A stretch of 12,426 bases of DNA, from contig JAPYSD010000044.1 in NCBI GenBank assembly GCA_029936705.1, forward strand, positions 1-12,426, written 5' to 3'. The position numbers and the translations under genes are program-made. The first letter of the stretch is position 1. The number at the start of each line of letters is the position of its first letter. Below are positions 6,041 through 12,426 of the stretch, in pieces. The stretch comes from Croceicoccus sp. (lineage in GTDB: Bacteria; Pseudomonadota; Alphaproteobacteria; Sphingomonadales; Sphingomonadaceae). The notes under the pieces are model-generated. The model searched no databases. It was not told where the DNA came from and saw nothing but the letters and a program-made list of their open reading frames with translations.

Positions 6041-7120
6041 ATGGCAGTCGCATTGCAAACCGATCCGGTCCGTACCGACGCCGCCCCGGCACAGGGGCCG
6101 CTGCGTTTCTCGATCCTGGTCGCCAACTACAACTACGACCGCTTCCTGGGCCGCGCGATCGAAAGCGCGCTGGCGCTGGACTGGCCGGATGTAGAGGTGA
6201 TCGTGGTCGACGACGGATCGACCGACAACTCGCGCGAGGTGATCGACAGCTTCGCCGGATCGATCACCGCGATCTACCAGGACAACGGCGGGCAGCGCCG
6301 CGCGAACAACGCCGCCTTTGCCCGCGCCAAGGGCGACGTGGTGGTGTTCCTCGACGCCGATGACGTGCTCGATCCCGGCTTCGCGCGCGCGGTCGCCGCG
6401 GCCTGGGGCCCGACCGTCAGCAAGGTGCAGGTCCAGATGCAGCTGATCGATGCCGAGGACCGGCCCTTTGGCGACCTGATCCCCAATTTCGCGTTCCGGC
6501 CCGAACCCGCGCAGATCAGCGCGTGGTCGCGCAGTTCGACCGAATATCCCACGCCGCCGGGATCGGGGAACGCCTATGCGCGCCGCTTCCTCGACCAGTT
6601 CTTCCCGATCGGCGATGAACACGACGACGCGACCGATTCGACCTGCCTGGCGCTGGCGCCGCTGATGGGCGATGTCGTCACGATCGTGCAGCCGCTGGTG
6701 AAATATCGCCAGCACGGCGCGAACGATTCGAACCTGGGCACGCGGGCCGACAATTTCGGGCGCGAAGTGGCGCGCGCGATGCGCCGCCAGAAAAGCGCCG
6801 AGGCGATCTGCGAGCAGCTGGGCGTGGAACGCCCGCGTCCCGACAGCCTGCGCCGCAGCCGCCATCTGCTGCAGCTGCGCGCCGCCAGCCTGCGCATGGC
6901 GCCCGCCAGCCACCCGCTGCCCGGCGACGGGCGGATCACCGCAGCGCTGGACGCGGTCCAGTCGGTGTTTCGCAAGAACTTCGACCCGCTGAAGAAGCGG
7001 GTGGTCGTCGCGGGCTGGGTGCTGGCCGTGCTGGCCGCGCCCGCTCCGCTAGCGCGCAAGCTGATCCACAAGCGATTTACCGAGCGTTTCGAGAACCTGG
7101 AGGCTGCCAGCGCAGGCTGA
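6041..7120 (+). CDS. Glycosyltransferase family 2 with C-terminal hydrophobic segment
   Basis: This 359-residue protein has a classical GT2 N-terminal domain: FSILVANYNY (23-32), VIVVDDGSTDNS (53-64) and the DXD motif FLDADDVL (103-110). VKYRQHGAND (220-229) matches the YRxHGxN element seen near the end of many GT2 catalytic domains. The last 120 residues hold an Arg-rich helical stretch and one hydrophobic segment VVVAGWVLAVLAAPAPL (321-337) between basic residues, which may anchor it to the inner membrane. The first 20 residues form a linker outside the fold. The ATG follows AGGGGG by eleven bases. It probably transfers one sugar to the lipid-linked glycan; substrate unknown. The 142-base gap upstream holds the UUCG hairpin and a small stem TGCTG/CAGCA (5986-5999). 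Confidence 0.9.
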   Translation: MAVALQTDPVRTDAAPAQGPLRFSILVANYNYDRFLGRAIESALALDWPDVEVIVVDDGSTDNSREVIDSFAGSITAIYQDNGGQRRANNAAFARAKGDVVVFLDADDVLDPGFARAVAAAWGPTVSKVQVQMQLIDAEDRPFGDLIPNFAFRPEPAQISAWSRSSTEYPTPPGSGNAYARRFLDQFFPIGDEHDDATDSTCLALAPLMGDVVTIVQPLVKYRQHGANDSNLGTRADNFGREVARAMRRQKSAEAICEQLGVERPRPDSLRRSRHLLQLRAASLRMAPASHPLPGDGRITAALDAVQSVFRKNFDPLKKRVVVAGWVLAVLAAPAPLARKLIHKRFTERFENLEAASAG

Positions 7121-7172
7121 CCGCCACATCGACGCGGGACGACATGATTTCAACCGGGGGGTTACAGACACG

Positions 7173-8483
7173 ATGACTATTGGCGGGGCAGCGGCGATCG
7201 ACAGCGATCCCCACGGCGGCCTTTCGAACACGGCCGCGGCGGACAGGCCAAGCAGCGCGGCATGCCGCCACTGCGGCACGCCGCTTCACATCGTGCTGGC
7301 GGACCTGGGCCACAGCCCCGTCGCCAACGACATGATCCCCGCCGACCGGCTGGACGAGCCGGAAGCGACCTATCCGCTGGCGGTGCGCGTATGCGGCAAT
7401 TGCTGGCTGGCGCAGGCGGGCGACGTGCTGCCCGCCGACGCGATCTTCCGCGCCGATTATACCTATTTCTCGTCGCATTCGACGACCTGGCTGGCGCATG
7501 CCCGCGCCTATGTCGACATGGCGATCGAACGCTTTGGCCTGACCGCCGACAGCAAGGTGGTCGAGGTCGCCTGCAACGATGGCTATCTGCTGCAATACGT
7601 CAAGGAGGCGGGCATCCCCTGCCTGGGCGTGGAGCCGACCGCCGGCCCGGCCGAGGCTGCGCGCAAGCTCGGCCTCGACGTCGAGATCGAATTCATGACC
7701 GAGGCCTATGGCAAGGCGCTGGCGCAGCGCGGCTGGCAGGCCGACCTTGTCACTGCGAACAACGTGCTGGCCCATGTGCCCGACATCAACGATTTCGTGC
7801 GCGGCATTGCCGCCATCCTGAAGCCCGAAGGCGTCGCCACCTTCGAGGTGCAGCACCTGCTGCGCCTGATGCAGGGGCGCCAGTTCGACACGATCTACCA
7901 CGAGCATTTCTCGTACCTGTCGCTGCTGGCGGCAGAGCGCCTGTTCGAAGCGGCGGGCCTGCGCGTCTTCGCGGTCGACAATCTGCCGACCCACGGCGGA
8001 TCGGTGCGTTTCTTCGTCTGCCGCCAGAATGCCGCGCGCCCGAACGAGATCTCGCTCGACGCGATGCGCGCCGAGGAGCTGGAATACGGCCTCGACAAGG
8101 CGGAGACCTATCGCGCGTGGCGGGCCGATATCCTCGACACGAAATTCGCGCTGCTCGAACTGCTGCTGGACCTGAAGAAGCAGGGCAAGACCATCGTCGG
8201 CTATGGCGCGCCGGCCAAGGGCGTGACGCTGCTCAACTATTGCGGGGTCGATTCCGACTTCATCGACTACACCGTCGACCGCGCCCCTTCCAAGAAGGGC
8301 TGCTATTTCCCCGGCGTGGGCATCCCGATCCTGGACCCCAGCGAGATCCTGAACACGCAGCCCGATTACGTGCTTATCCTGCCCTGGAACCTGAAGGACG
8401 AGATCAAAGAGCAGATGGCCGCCGTGCACGACTGGGGCGGCCGGTTCATCGTCCCCGTCCCCAAGGCCAGGATCGAAGATTGA
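7173..8483 (+). CDS. Class I SAM-dependent methyltransferase, sugar C-methyltransferase type
   Basis: At 436 residues this has the three-part build of NDP-sugar C-methyltransferases of the TylC3/NovU/TcaB9 group. An N-terminal zinc site is formed by C31-x2-C34 and C74-x2-C77. The central SAM-binding domain begins VVEVACNDGYLL (129-140), with VLAHVPD (198-204) after it. YHEHFSY (242-248) is the conserved His-containing active-site loop of this group. The C-terminal domain carries GYGAPAKGVTLLNYCG (343-358). Characterised relatives methylate a carbon of dTDP-4-keto-6-deoxysugars, often C3, giving branched sugars; the substrate here is an inference. The first 28 residues are disordered-looking. 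The ATG follows a run of six Gs by eleven bases. The next gene starts 13 bases after its stop, pointing to a functional pair with the FAD enzyme. Confidence 0.88.
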   Translation: MTIGGAAAIDSDPHGGLSNTAAADRPSSAACRHCGTPLHIVLADLGHSPVANDMIPADRLDEPEATYPLAVRVCGNCWLAQAGDVLPADAIFRADYTYFSSHSTTWLAHARAYVDMAIERFGLTADSKVVEVACNDGYLLQYVKEAGIPCLGVEPTAGPAEAARKLGLDVEIEFMTEAYGKALAQRGWQADLVTANNVLAHVPDINDFVRGIAAILKPEGVATFEVQHLLRLMQGRQFDTIYHEHFSYLSLLAAERLFEAAGLRVFAVDNLPTHGGSVRFFVCRQNAARPNEISLDAMRAEELEYGLDKAETYRAWRADILDTKFALLELLLDLKKQGKTIVGYGAPAKGVTLLNYCGVDSDFIDYTVDRAPSKKGCYFPGVGIPILDPSEILNTQPDYVLILPWNLKDEIKEQMAAVHDWGGRFIVPVPKARIED

Positions 8484-8496
8484 GAGGCGCCGCGTA

Positions 8497-9855
8497 GTGG
8501 CCAGCAAGCCCAACATCGCCATCATCGGATCGGGTTTCGCCGGGTTCGGCGCCTCCCACGCGCTGTCGGGAGAGAATGTCGACGCGACGATCTATGAAAA
8601 GCGTCCCGTTCATGGCGGGCATACCTCCACCCATGCGTATGGCGACGGCTACCTGTTCGACGAAGGACCGCACATCTCGTTCACCGAGGACAAGCGCCTG
8701 CAGGAACTGTTCGCCGAATCGCTGGGCGGCACGTTCGAACGCCTGCGCGCCTATGTCGACAATTTCTGGCAGGGCCATTTCATCAAGCATCCCGCGCAGA
8801 CCAGCCTGCACGGATTGCCCACCGGGCTGGTGGTGAAATGCATCCGCGACTTCGTCGAGGCGACCAAGACCCCGATCGAGGACGCGCGGATCGAGAATTA
8901 CGAGGACTGGCTGCTCGCCGCGTTCGGGACAAGCTTCGCCCGCACCTTCCCGATGGAATACACCAAGAAATACCATTCGACCGAGGCGAAGAACCTGACG
9001 ACCGACTGGCTCGGCCCGCGGCTCTATCGCCCCACGCTCGAACAGGTGCTGACGGGCGCGCTCGACAAGAAATCGCCCGATGTCCATTACGTCGACCACT
9101 TCCGCTATCCCACGCATGGCGGCTTCGTCTCCTACCTCAACGGCTTTCGCGAACGCGCGAACCTTGAAGTGAATTCCGAGATCGTCGCCATCGACCCTTC
9201 CGCCCGCACGCTGACGATGTCGGACGGGCGCGTGAAACCCTATGACGCGCTGGTATCCTCGGCCGCGCTGCCCAGCCTGATCCCGATGATCAAGGGCGCG
9301 CCCGATGACGTGAAGGCCGCCGCCGAAAAGCTCGCCTGTACCGAAGTGGTGCTGGTCAACATCGGCGTCACCAAGCCGTTCATCAAGGACGCGCACTGGA
9401 CCTATTTCTATGACGAGGACATCTGCTTCGCACGGCTGTCCTATCCGTCGAACTTCTCGCCCAATGTCGCGCCCAAGGGGTGCAGCGCCCTGCAGGCAGA
9501 GGTCTATTTCAGCAGGAAATGGAAGCCGCGGACCAAGCCCGCCGATGCCTATATCGAACCGGTGATCGACGGGCTGCTGAAAGCCGGGCTGATCGACGGC
9601 CGCGACCAGGTGAACCATACCAGCACCATCGTCGCGCCTTATGCGAACATCATCTTCGACCATGACCGCCCCGCCGCGGTGAAGCTGATCCACGAATATC
9701 TGGACGAGATCGGCATCGCCTACTGCGGCCGCTTCGGCGACTGGGGCTACATCTGGACCGACCAGGCCTTCACCAGCGGCGAACATGCCGCGCGCAAGGC
9801 GCTGGAAAGCCTGCAAGCGCGGCCGCAGGGGGCGGCCGCCGCAATGGGACGCTGA
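8497..9855 (+). CDS. FAD-dependent oxidoreductase, protoporphyrinogen oxidase/amine oxidase-like
   Basis: A 452-residue flavoprotein. The dinucleotide-binding fold begins IAIIGSGFAGFGAS (7-20) and has the ribose-binding Glu at 34 (IYEK), then HGGHTST (39-45) as the second flavin motif and FDEGPHISF (54-62). YPTHGGF (204-210) and the C-terminal YCGRFGDWGYIWTD (409-422) correspond to substrate- and flavin-contacting parts of the COG1232 superfamily, which includes protoporphyrinogen oxidases and is related to UDP-galactopyranose mutase. It has no signal peptide or membrane helix. In a glycan locus a heme role is unlikely; redox or redox-neutral work on a sugar nucleotide or glycan is more plausible (inference). 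The GTG start is chosen because GAGAGG lies nine bases upstream and it follows the methyltransferase stop by 13 bases. Confidence 0.83.
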   Translation: MASKPNIAIIGSGFAGFGASHALSGENVDATIYEKRPVHGGHTSTHAYGDGYLFDEGPHISFTEDKRLQELFAESLGGTFERLRAYVDNFWQGHFIKHPAQTSLHGLPTGLVVKCIRDFVEATKTPIEDARIENYEDWLLAAFGTSFARTFPMEYTKKYHSTEAKNLTTDWLGPRLYRPTLEQVLTGALDKKSPDVHYVDHFRYPTHGGFVSYLNGFRERANLEVNSEIVAIDPSARTLTMSDGRVKPYDALVSSAALPSLIPMIKGAPDDVKAAAEKLACTEVVLVNIGVTKPFIKDAHWTYFYDEDICFARLSYPSNFSPNVAPKGCSALQAEVYFSRKWKPRTKPADAYIEPVIDGLLKAGLIDGRDQVNHTSTIVAPYANIIFDHDRPAAVKLIHEYLDEIGIAYCGRFGDWGYIWTDQAFTSGEHAARKALESLQARPQGAAAAMGR

Positions 9856-9873
9856 ACCGAACGGGGGGCTCAA

Positions 9874-10776
9874 GTGACCGGAACGAGAGAGTATCTCGTC
9901 TTCGTACGCGGCGGCAGGACGTCGCTGCACCACGACTGGCTCAAGGGGGACGGGCCGCGCAACTGGGACCTGCAGGTCAGCCAGTGGCTGGACGACCCCG
10001 AGATCGGCGCGGACGGCGACTTGCCCGCCTCGATCGACAAGGGCACGAAATGGGACAGCATCTACCGCTATCTCTCGGCCAATCCCGAACTGATGGACCG
10101 CTATCGCTATATCGCGTTCATGGATGACGACGTCGTCTTCACCCGGCAGGACCTCAACCGTTACTTCGAGATCTGCGAGGAGCACGGCCTGCTGCTGGCG
10201 CAGCCCTCGCTGCATGGCGACAGCTATTTCTGCTATCCGATCCTGCTGCAGTGCCGGGGGACGAAGCTGCGCTTTTCCAATTTCGTCGAGTGCATGGCAA
10301 CCGCGATCCGCACCGATTACCTGAAAAGCTTCATGCCGCGCATGGCGCAGGTGAAATCGGGCTGGGGCATGGACCGCATCTGGACCGTGACCATGCCCGA
10401 CCCCGCGTTCAAATCCGCGATCATCGACGAGATTTCGATGGTGCACACCCGGCCGCATGCGACCGGCGGCATCTACAAGGACTTCGCCAAGGAAGCGGTC
10501 GGCCCCCATGCCGAGATGGAAGCGCTCATCAAGAGCTATGACAATATTCCCGACAAGATGATGGTCTATGGCGGGATCGACCGGAAAGGCCGCCGCCTCA
10601 GCGCCGCGCGCACGCGGATCGTCAACGGCCTCAGCCTGATCGCCAATTGCTGGCGTTACCGCGACACGCCGCGCTGCTTCCGATCGGGCCTCGGCATGTT
10701 CGTGCGCGCCGTGACCCAGGCGAACTACATGCCCAAACCCGCCCAACCGCTTCAGAGGAAAGAGGCCTCGCTATGA
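9874..10776 (+). CDS. DUF707 family protein, probable GT-A-like glycosyltransferase
   Basis: The 300-residue sequence matches my recollection of DUF707 (PF05212), a family well known from plants and also found in bacterial polysaccharide loci. Visible hallmarks are YIAFMDDDVVF (79-89, a DXD-like acidic site), LLLAQPSL (106-113), LRFSNFVECMA (132-142), SGWGMDRIW (162-170) and VHTRP (190-194). The order of acidic triad, GWG-D and His-Thr resembles the nucleotide, catalytic and metal sites of GT-A enzymes; that fold call is inference. No membrane segment is evident. The GTG start follows GGGGGG by five bases and the previous stop by 18 bases. Its stop overlaps the next start (ATGA), so it should be translated coupled to the 2OG oxygenase. 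Activity of the family is, to my knowledge, not established. Confidence 0.8.
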   Translation: MTGTREYLVFVRGGRTSLHHDWLKGDGPRNWDLQVSQWLDDPEIGADGDLPASIDKGTKWDSIYRYLSANPELMDRYRYIAFMDDDVVFTRQDLNRYFEICEEHGLLLAQPSLHGDSYFCYPILLQCRGTKLRFSNFVECMATAIRTDYLKSFMPRMAQVKSGWGMDRIWTVTMPDPAFKSAIIDEISMVHTRPHATGGIYKDFAKEAVGPHAEMEALIKSYDNIPDKMMVYGGIDRKGRRLSAARTRIVNGLSLIANCWRYRDTPRCFRSGLGMFVRAVTQANYMPKPAQPLQRKEASL

Positions 10777-11768
10777 CAGCCCAACGCCCGAATGACCGGC
10801 ACTCCATCGCCGTGACCGTGGGCCTCCCCGGCTCTATCGAGGAGGAGGAGAAGGCGATCTATCGCGGCCAGCTCAACCTGCTGCCGCCCACGCCTGCCAG
10901 CATCGCGCTGTGCGAACACGCGCAGCGCATGATCGAGGAGGTGTTCGCCCCGCACGATCCGCGCACCGCGCAGCATCATCTGTCGGTCGACGAATTCGTG
11001 GAACGCGCCGCGGCGGTAAAGCCGCGCTTCATCCACGACCCGCAGACGCGCGTGCTGCAGAAACAGTACCTGGAGGAACTGGGCTTCGATCCCGCCCGAA
11101 CCTTCCTCGACGTGCCGCGCATGCGCGTGGTGTCCAGCGACGGCTATCTCACCTCGGGCGTCGGGCACAAGCAGCCGCCGCACCGCGACACCTGGTGGTC
11201 GGCGCCGATGCAGCAGATCCAGTTCTGGCTGCCGATCTTCCCGATGAGCCGCGAATGCTCGATGGAATTCTATCCGCATTATGTCGAATCGCCGGTCGAA
11301 AATTCGTCGGACGACTTCAACATCTATGCCTGGAACGCGCATGGCCGCATGAAGGCCGCGCAGCACCGCCAGGGCGAGGACAAGCGCGGCATTCCGCAGC
11401 CCTTCGCCCCGCTCGACCATCCCGCCGCGGTGCAGGTGATGCTGCCCGTCGGCGGCGCGGTGATCTTTTCGGCCAACCAGCTGCACGCGACGTCGGACAA
11501 CGTCACGGGCATGACCCGTTTCAGCATCGATTTCCGCATCATTGACGGCGATCACGTCGCGGACGGCGTGGGCGCGCGCAATGTCGACAATGGCTCGACC
11601 GGCACCGCCCTGCGCGATTTCCGCCGCATGAGCGACGACACGCTGCTGCCGGACGAGGTGGTCGCCAGATACGACATCGGCGACAAGCCGGAGGACGGGA
11701 TACTCGTGTTCTCCTCCGACGTGGCGCAGCAGCAGAAGGCCCAGCCCAGCCCAGCCGCGACGGGCTGA
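10773..11768 (+). CDS. Fe(II)/2-oxoglutarate-dependent oxygenase, PhyH (phytanoyl-CoA dioxygenase)-like
   Basis: From the ATG at 10773 the protein has 331 residues. The metal triad is seen as H137-x-D139 (in PPHRDTWW) and a distal H238 (in ANQLHATSDN), with R249 or R255 following as candidate 2-oxoglutarate-binding Arg. PVGGAVIFSANQLHA is the usual strand pair before the second His. Such enzymes use O2 and 2-oxoglutarate to hydroxylate, desaturate, halogenate or epimerise; the intact Asp favours oxygenase over halogenase chemistry. The start is fixed by the ATGA overlap with DUF707 and AGAGG seven bases upstream; a longer reading from 10647 is the out-of-frame overlap of the previous gene. 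The Gln/Pro/Ala-rich tail looks unstructured. Target unknown; a glycan sugar or substituent is inferred from context. Confidence 0.85.
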   Translation: MTAQRPNDRHSIAVTVGLPGSIEEEEKAIYRGQLNLLPPTPASIALCEHAQRMIEEVFAPHDPRTAQHHLSVDEFVERAAAVKPRFIHDPQTRVLQKQYLEELGFDPARTFLDVPRMRVVSSDGYLTSGVGHKQPPHRDTWWSAPMQQIQFWLPIFPMSRECSMEFYPHYVESPVENSSDDFNIYAWNAHGRMKAAQHRQGEDKRGIPQPFAPLDHPAAVQVMLPVGGAVIFSANQLHATSDNVTGMTRFSIDFRIIDGDHVADGVGARNVDNGSTGTALRDFRRMSDDTLLPDEVVARYDIGDKPEDGILVFSSDVAQQQKAQPSPAATG

Positions 11769-11791
11769 TCGACCAGCAGACCACGGGCGGC

Positions 11792-11811
11792 GGGCGGCGA
11801 CGCCCCCGCCC
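11792..11811 (+). repeat. GC-rich stem-loop between the oxygenase and GMC genes
   Basis: GGGCGG (11792-11797) can pair with CCGCCC (11806-11811) over an eight-base loop. It ends six bases before the Shine-Dalgarno-like AGAGGG and so fits an intercistronic structure influencing the expression of the GMC gene. GC-rich sequence gives such stems easily, so the case is modest. Confidence 0.25.
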
Positions 11812-11816
11812 CCATC

Positions 11817-11822
11817 AGAGGG
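11817..11822 (+). promoter_or_regulatory. Ribosome binding site AGAGGG for the GMC gene (decides an unusual start)
   Basis: AGAGGG lies nine bases before an in-frame ATC (11832) and is the only good Shine-Dalgarno-like sequence between the oxygenase stop and the FAD motif. The first canonical in-frame start codons are CTG 11877 and GTG 11880, which fall inside the first beta strand of the FAD fold. Confidence 0.4.
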
Positions 11823-11831
11823 ATCATCGCC

Positions 11832-12426
11832 ATCAGGTTCATCAGCGCCAATGACGCCGCGGCGGACAGCTGGGACCTGGTGGTCGTCGGATCGGGCATG
11901 GGGTCGCTGTTCTTCCTGATGAAATACCTGGCGCAGCGGCCAGACCAGCGCGTCCTGATCATCGAGAAGGGCGGATACAACACGCATGAGTGGCAGCTGC
12001 AGCACCTGCGGAATTCCACCATCGACAATCACCAGACGTACCGGAACATCGGCGAATTCCACAAGGAATGGGCCTATACGATCGGGCTGGGCGGCAGCAG
12101 CAATTGCTGGTGGGCGCTGACCCCGCGCCTGCATCCCGACGATTTCCGCGTGCACGCGATGACCGGCACCAGCGTCGACTGGCCGATCGGCTACGACGAC
12201 CTCGTCCCCTATTACCAGCAAGCCGAACGCAAGATGCTGGTCGCCGGATCGGGGGAGCTGGAGGAGCATTACCCCGGCACCGCGCCCTATCCGCAGCCGC
12301 ACCACCATCTGTCCACCGCGGACGAACTGATGCGCGCGCAGCCGGGGCACCTGCATTACCCGATGCCCACCGCCAAGCTGTCGCGCGCCGCCGACGGCAG
12401 CAACCGCAACCGCTGCTGCTCCACCT
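11832..12426 (+). CDS. GMC-family flavin oxidoreductase, N-terminal part (start uncertain, cut by window edge)
   Basis: About 198 residues are in view; the family is usually around 500-600 long. Counting from ATC 11832, WDLVVVGSGMGS (14-25) is the FAD-binding beta-alpha-beta start, VLIIEKGG (41-48) holds the ribose-binding Glu 45, and LGGSSNCWWALTPRL (87-101) is the GMC signature region around the flavin. DWPIGYDDLVPYY (116-128) is also characteristic of COG2303 choline/sugar dehydrogenase-like proteins. Two adjacent Cys end the visible part. These enzymes oxidise alcohols, including sugar hydroxyls, to carbonyls. The reading frame is open back to the oxygenase TGA at 11766-11768 with no ATG, GTG or TTG before the FAD motif; ATC 11832 is proposed only because AGAGGG precedes it by nine bases. 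Alternatives are GTG 11880 (shortened first strand) or ATG 11851 with an indel. It probably ends or continues the rightward operon. Confidence 0.8.
   Translation, partial: MRFISANDAAADSWDLVVVGSGMGSLFFLMKYLAQRPDQRVLIIEKGGYNTHEWQLQHLRNSTIDNHQTYRNIGEFHKEWAYTIGLGGSSNCWWALTPRLHPDDFRVHAMTGTSVDWPIGYDDLVPYYQQAERKMLVAGSGELEEHYPGTAPYPQPHHHLSTADELMRAQPGHLHYPMPTAKLSRAADGSNRNRCCST

Noticed and set aside
7077..8525. 482-codon open frame on the minus strand
   Set aside because: Antisense to the methyltransferase gene, whose zinc, SAM and YHEHFSY motifs are intact.
8446..10746. 766-codon open frame on the minus strand
   Set aside because: It lies antisense to the FAD oxidoreductase and DUF707 genes, both with clear family motifs. 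Its product is a His/Arg/Asp/Val-rich composition typical of an antisense shadow in GC-rich coding DNA.
10647..10772. 42-residue N-terminal extension of the 2OG oxygenase
   Set aside because: This is the out-of-frame reading of the DUF707 3' end; ATG 10773 has a Shine-Dalgarno and an ATGA overlap.
10752..12356. 534-codon open frame on the minus strand
   Set aside because: Antisense to the 2OG oxygenase and GMC genes; no recognisable domain and shadow-like composition.

Overview
The window looks like part of an extracellular or capsular polysaccharide locus of a GC-rich alphaproteobacterium, most likely one of the Sphingomonadales. The base for this is the roughly two-thirds GC content with G/C-ending codons, the GTG starts, and the gene families present (DUF6473, Sulfotransfer_3, PF13704 glycosyltransferase, DUF707). 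The taxonomic call is an inference from style and gene content; no marker gene is present.

Layout. Two transcription units diverge from an AT-rich control region at about 3580-3797 (about 40% GC by hand count). Leftward (minus strand) lie a DUF6473 protein, a sulfotransferase that overlaps it by ATGA, a PF13704-type glycosyltransferase, and the first 51 codons of a GalE-like sugar-nucleotide epimerase cut by the window edge. Rightward (plus strand) lie a GT-B glycosyltransferase, two GT2 glycosyltransferases, a three-domain sugar C-methyltransferase-like enzyme, a protoporphyrinogen-oxidase/amine-oxidase-like FAD enzyme, a DUF707 glycosyltransferase-like protein, an Fe(II)/2-oxoglutarate (PhyH-like) oxygenase, and the start of a GMC flavin oxidoreductase cut by the right edge. 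From 7173 onward the plus genes are tightly packed (gaps of 13 and 18 bases, then an ATGA overlap), which indicates one operon.

Reading the genes together (inference): the glycosyltransferases assemble a repeat unit, the epimerase supplies precursor, the sulfotransferase may add sulfate, and four consecutive modifying enzymes (methyltransferase, FAD enzyme, 2OG oxygenase, GMC oxidoreductase) suggest an oxidised, methyl-branched sugar or an oxidised non-sugar substituent. No flippase, polymerase, ABC exporter or priming transferase is in view, so the locus continues outside the window.

Points most worth checking: the GMC gene has no canonical start codon before its FAD motif and lies in the same frame as the upstream oxygenase, separated by one TGA; the divergent control region is dense in dyad symmetries, including a hairpin that would pair with the ribosome binding site of the first plus-strand gene; and the combination of DUF6473, DUF707, sulfotransferase and tandem oxidative enzymes is not one I recognise as a described pathway. 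I saw no tRNA, rRNA, CRISPR array, insertion sequence or attachment site.
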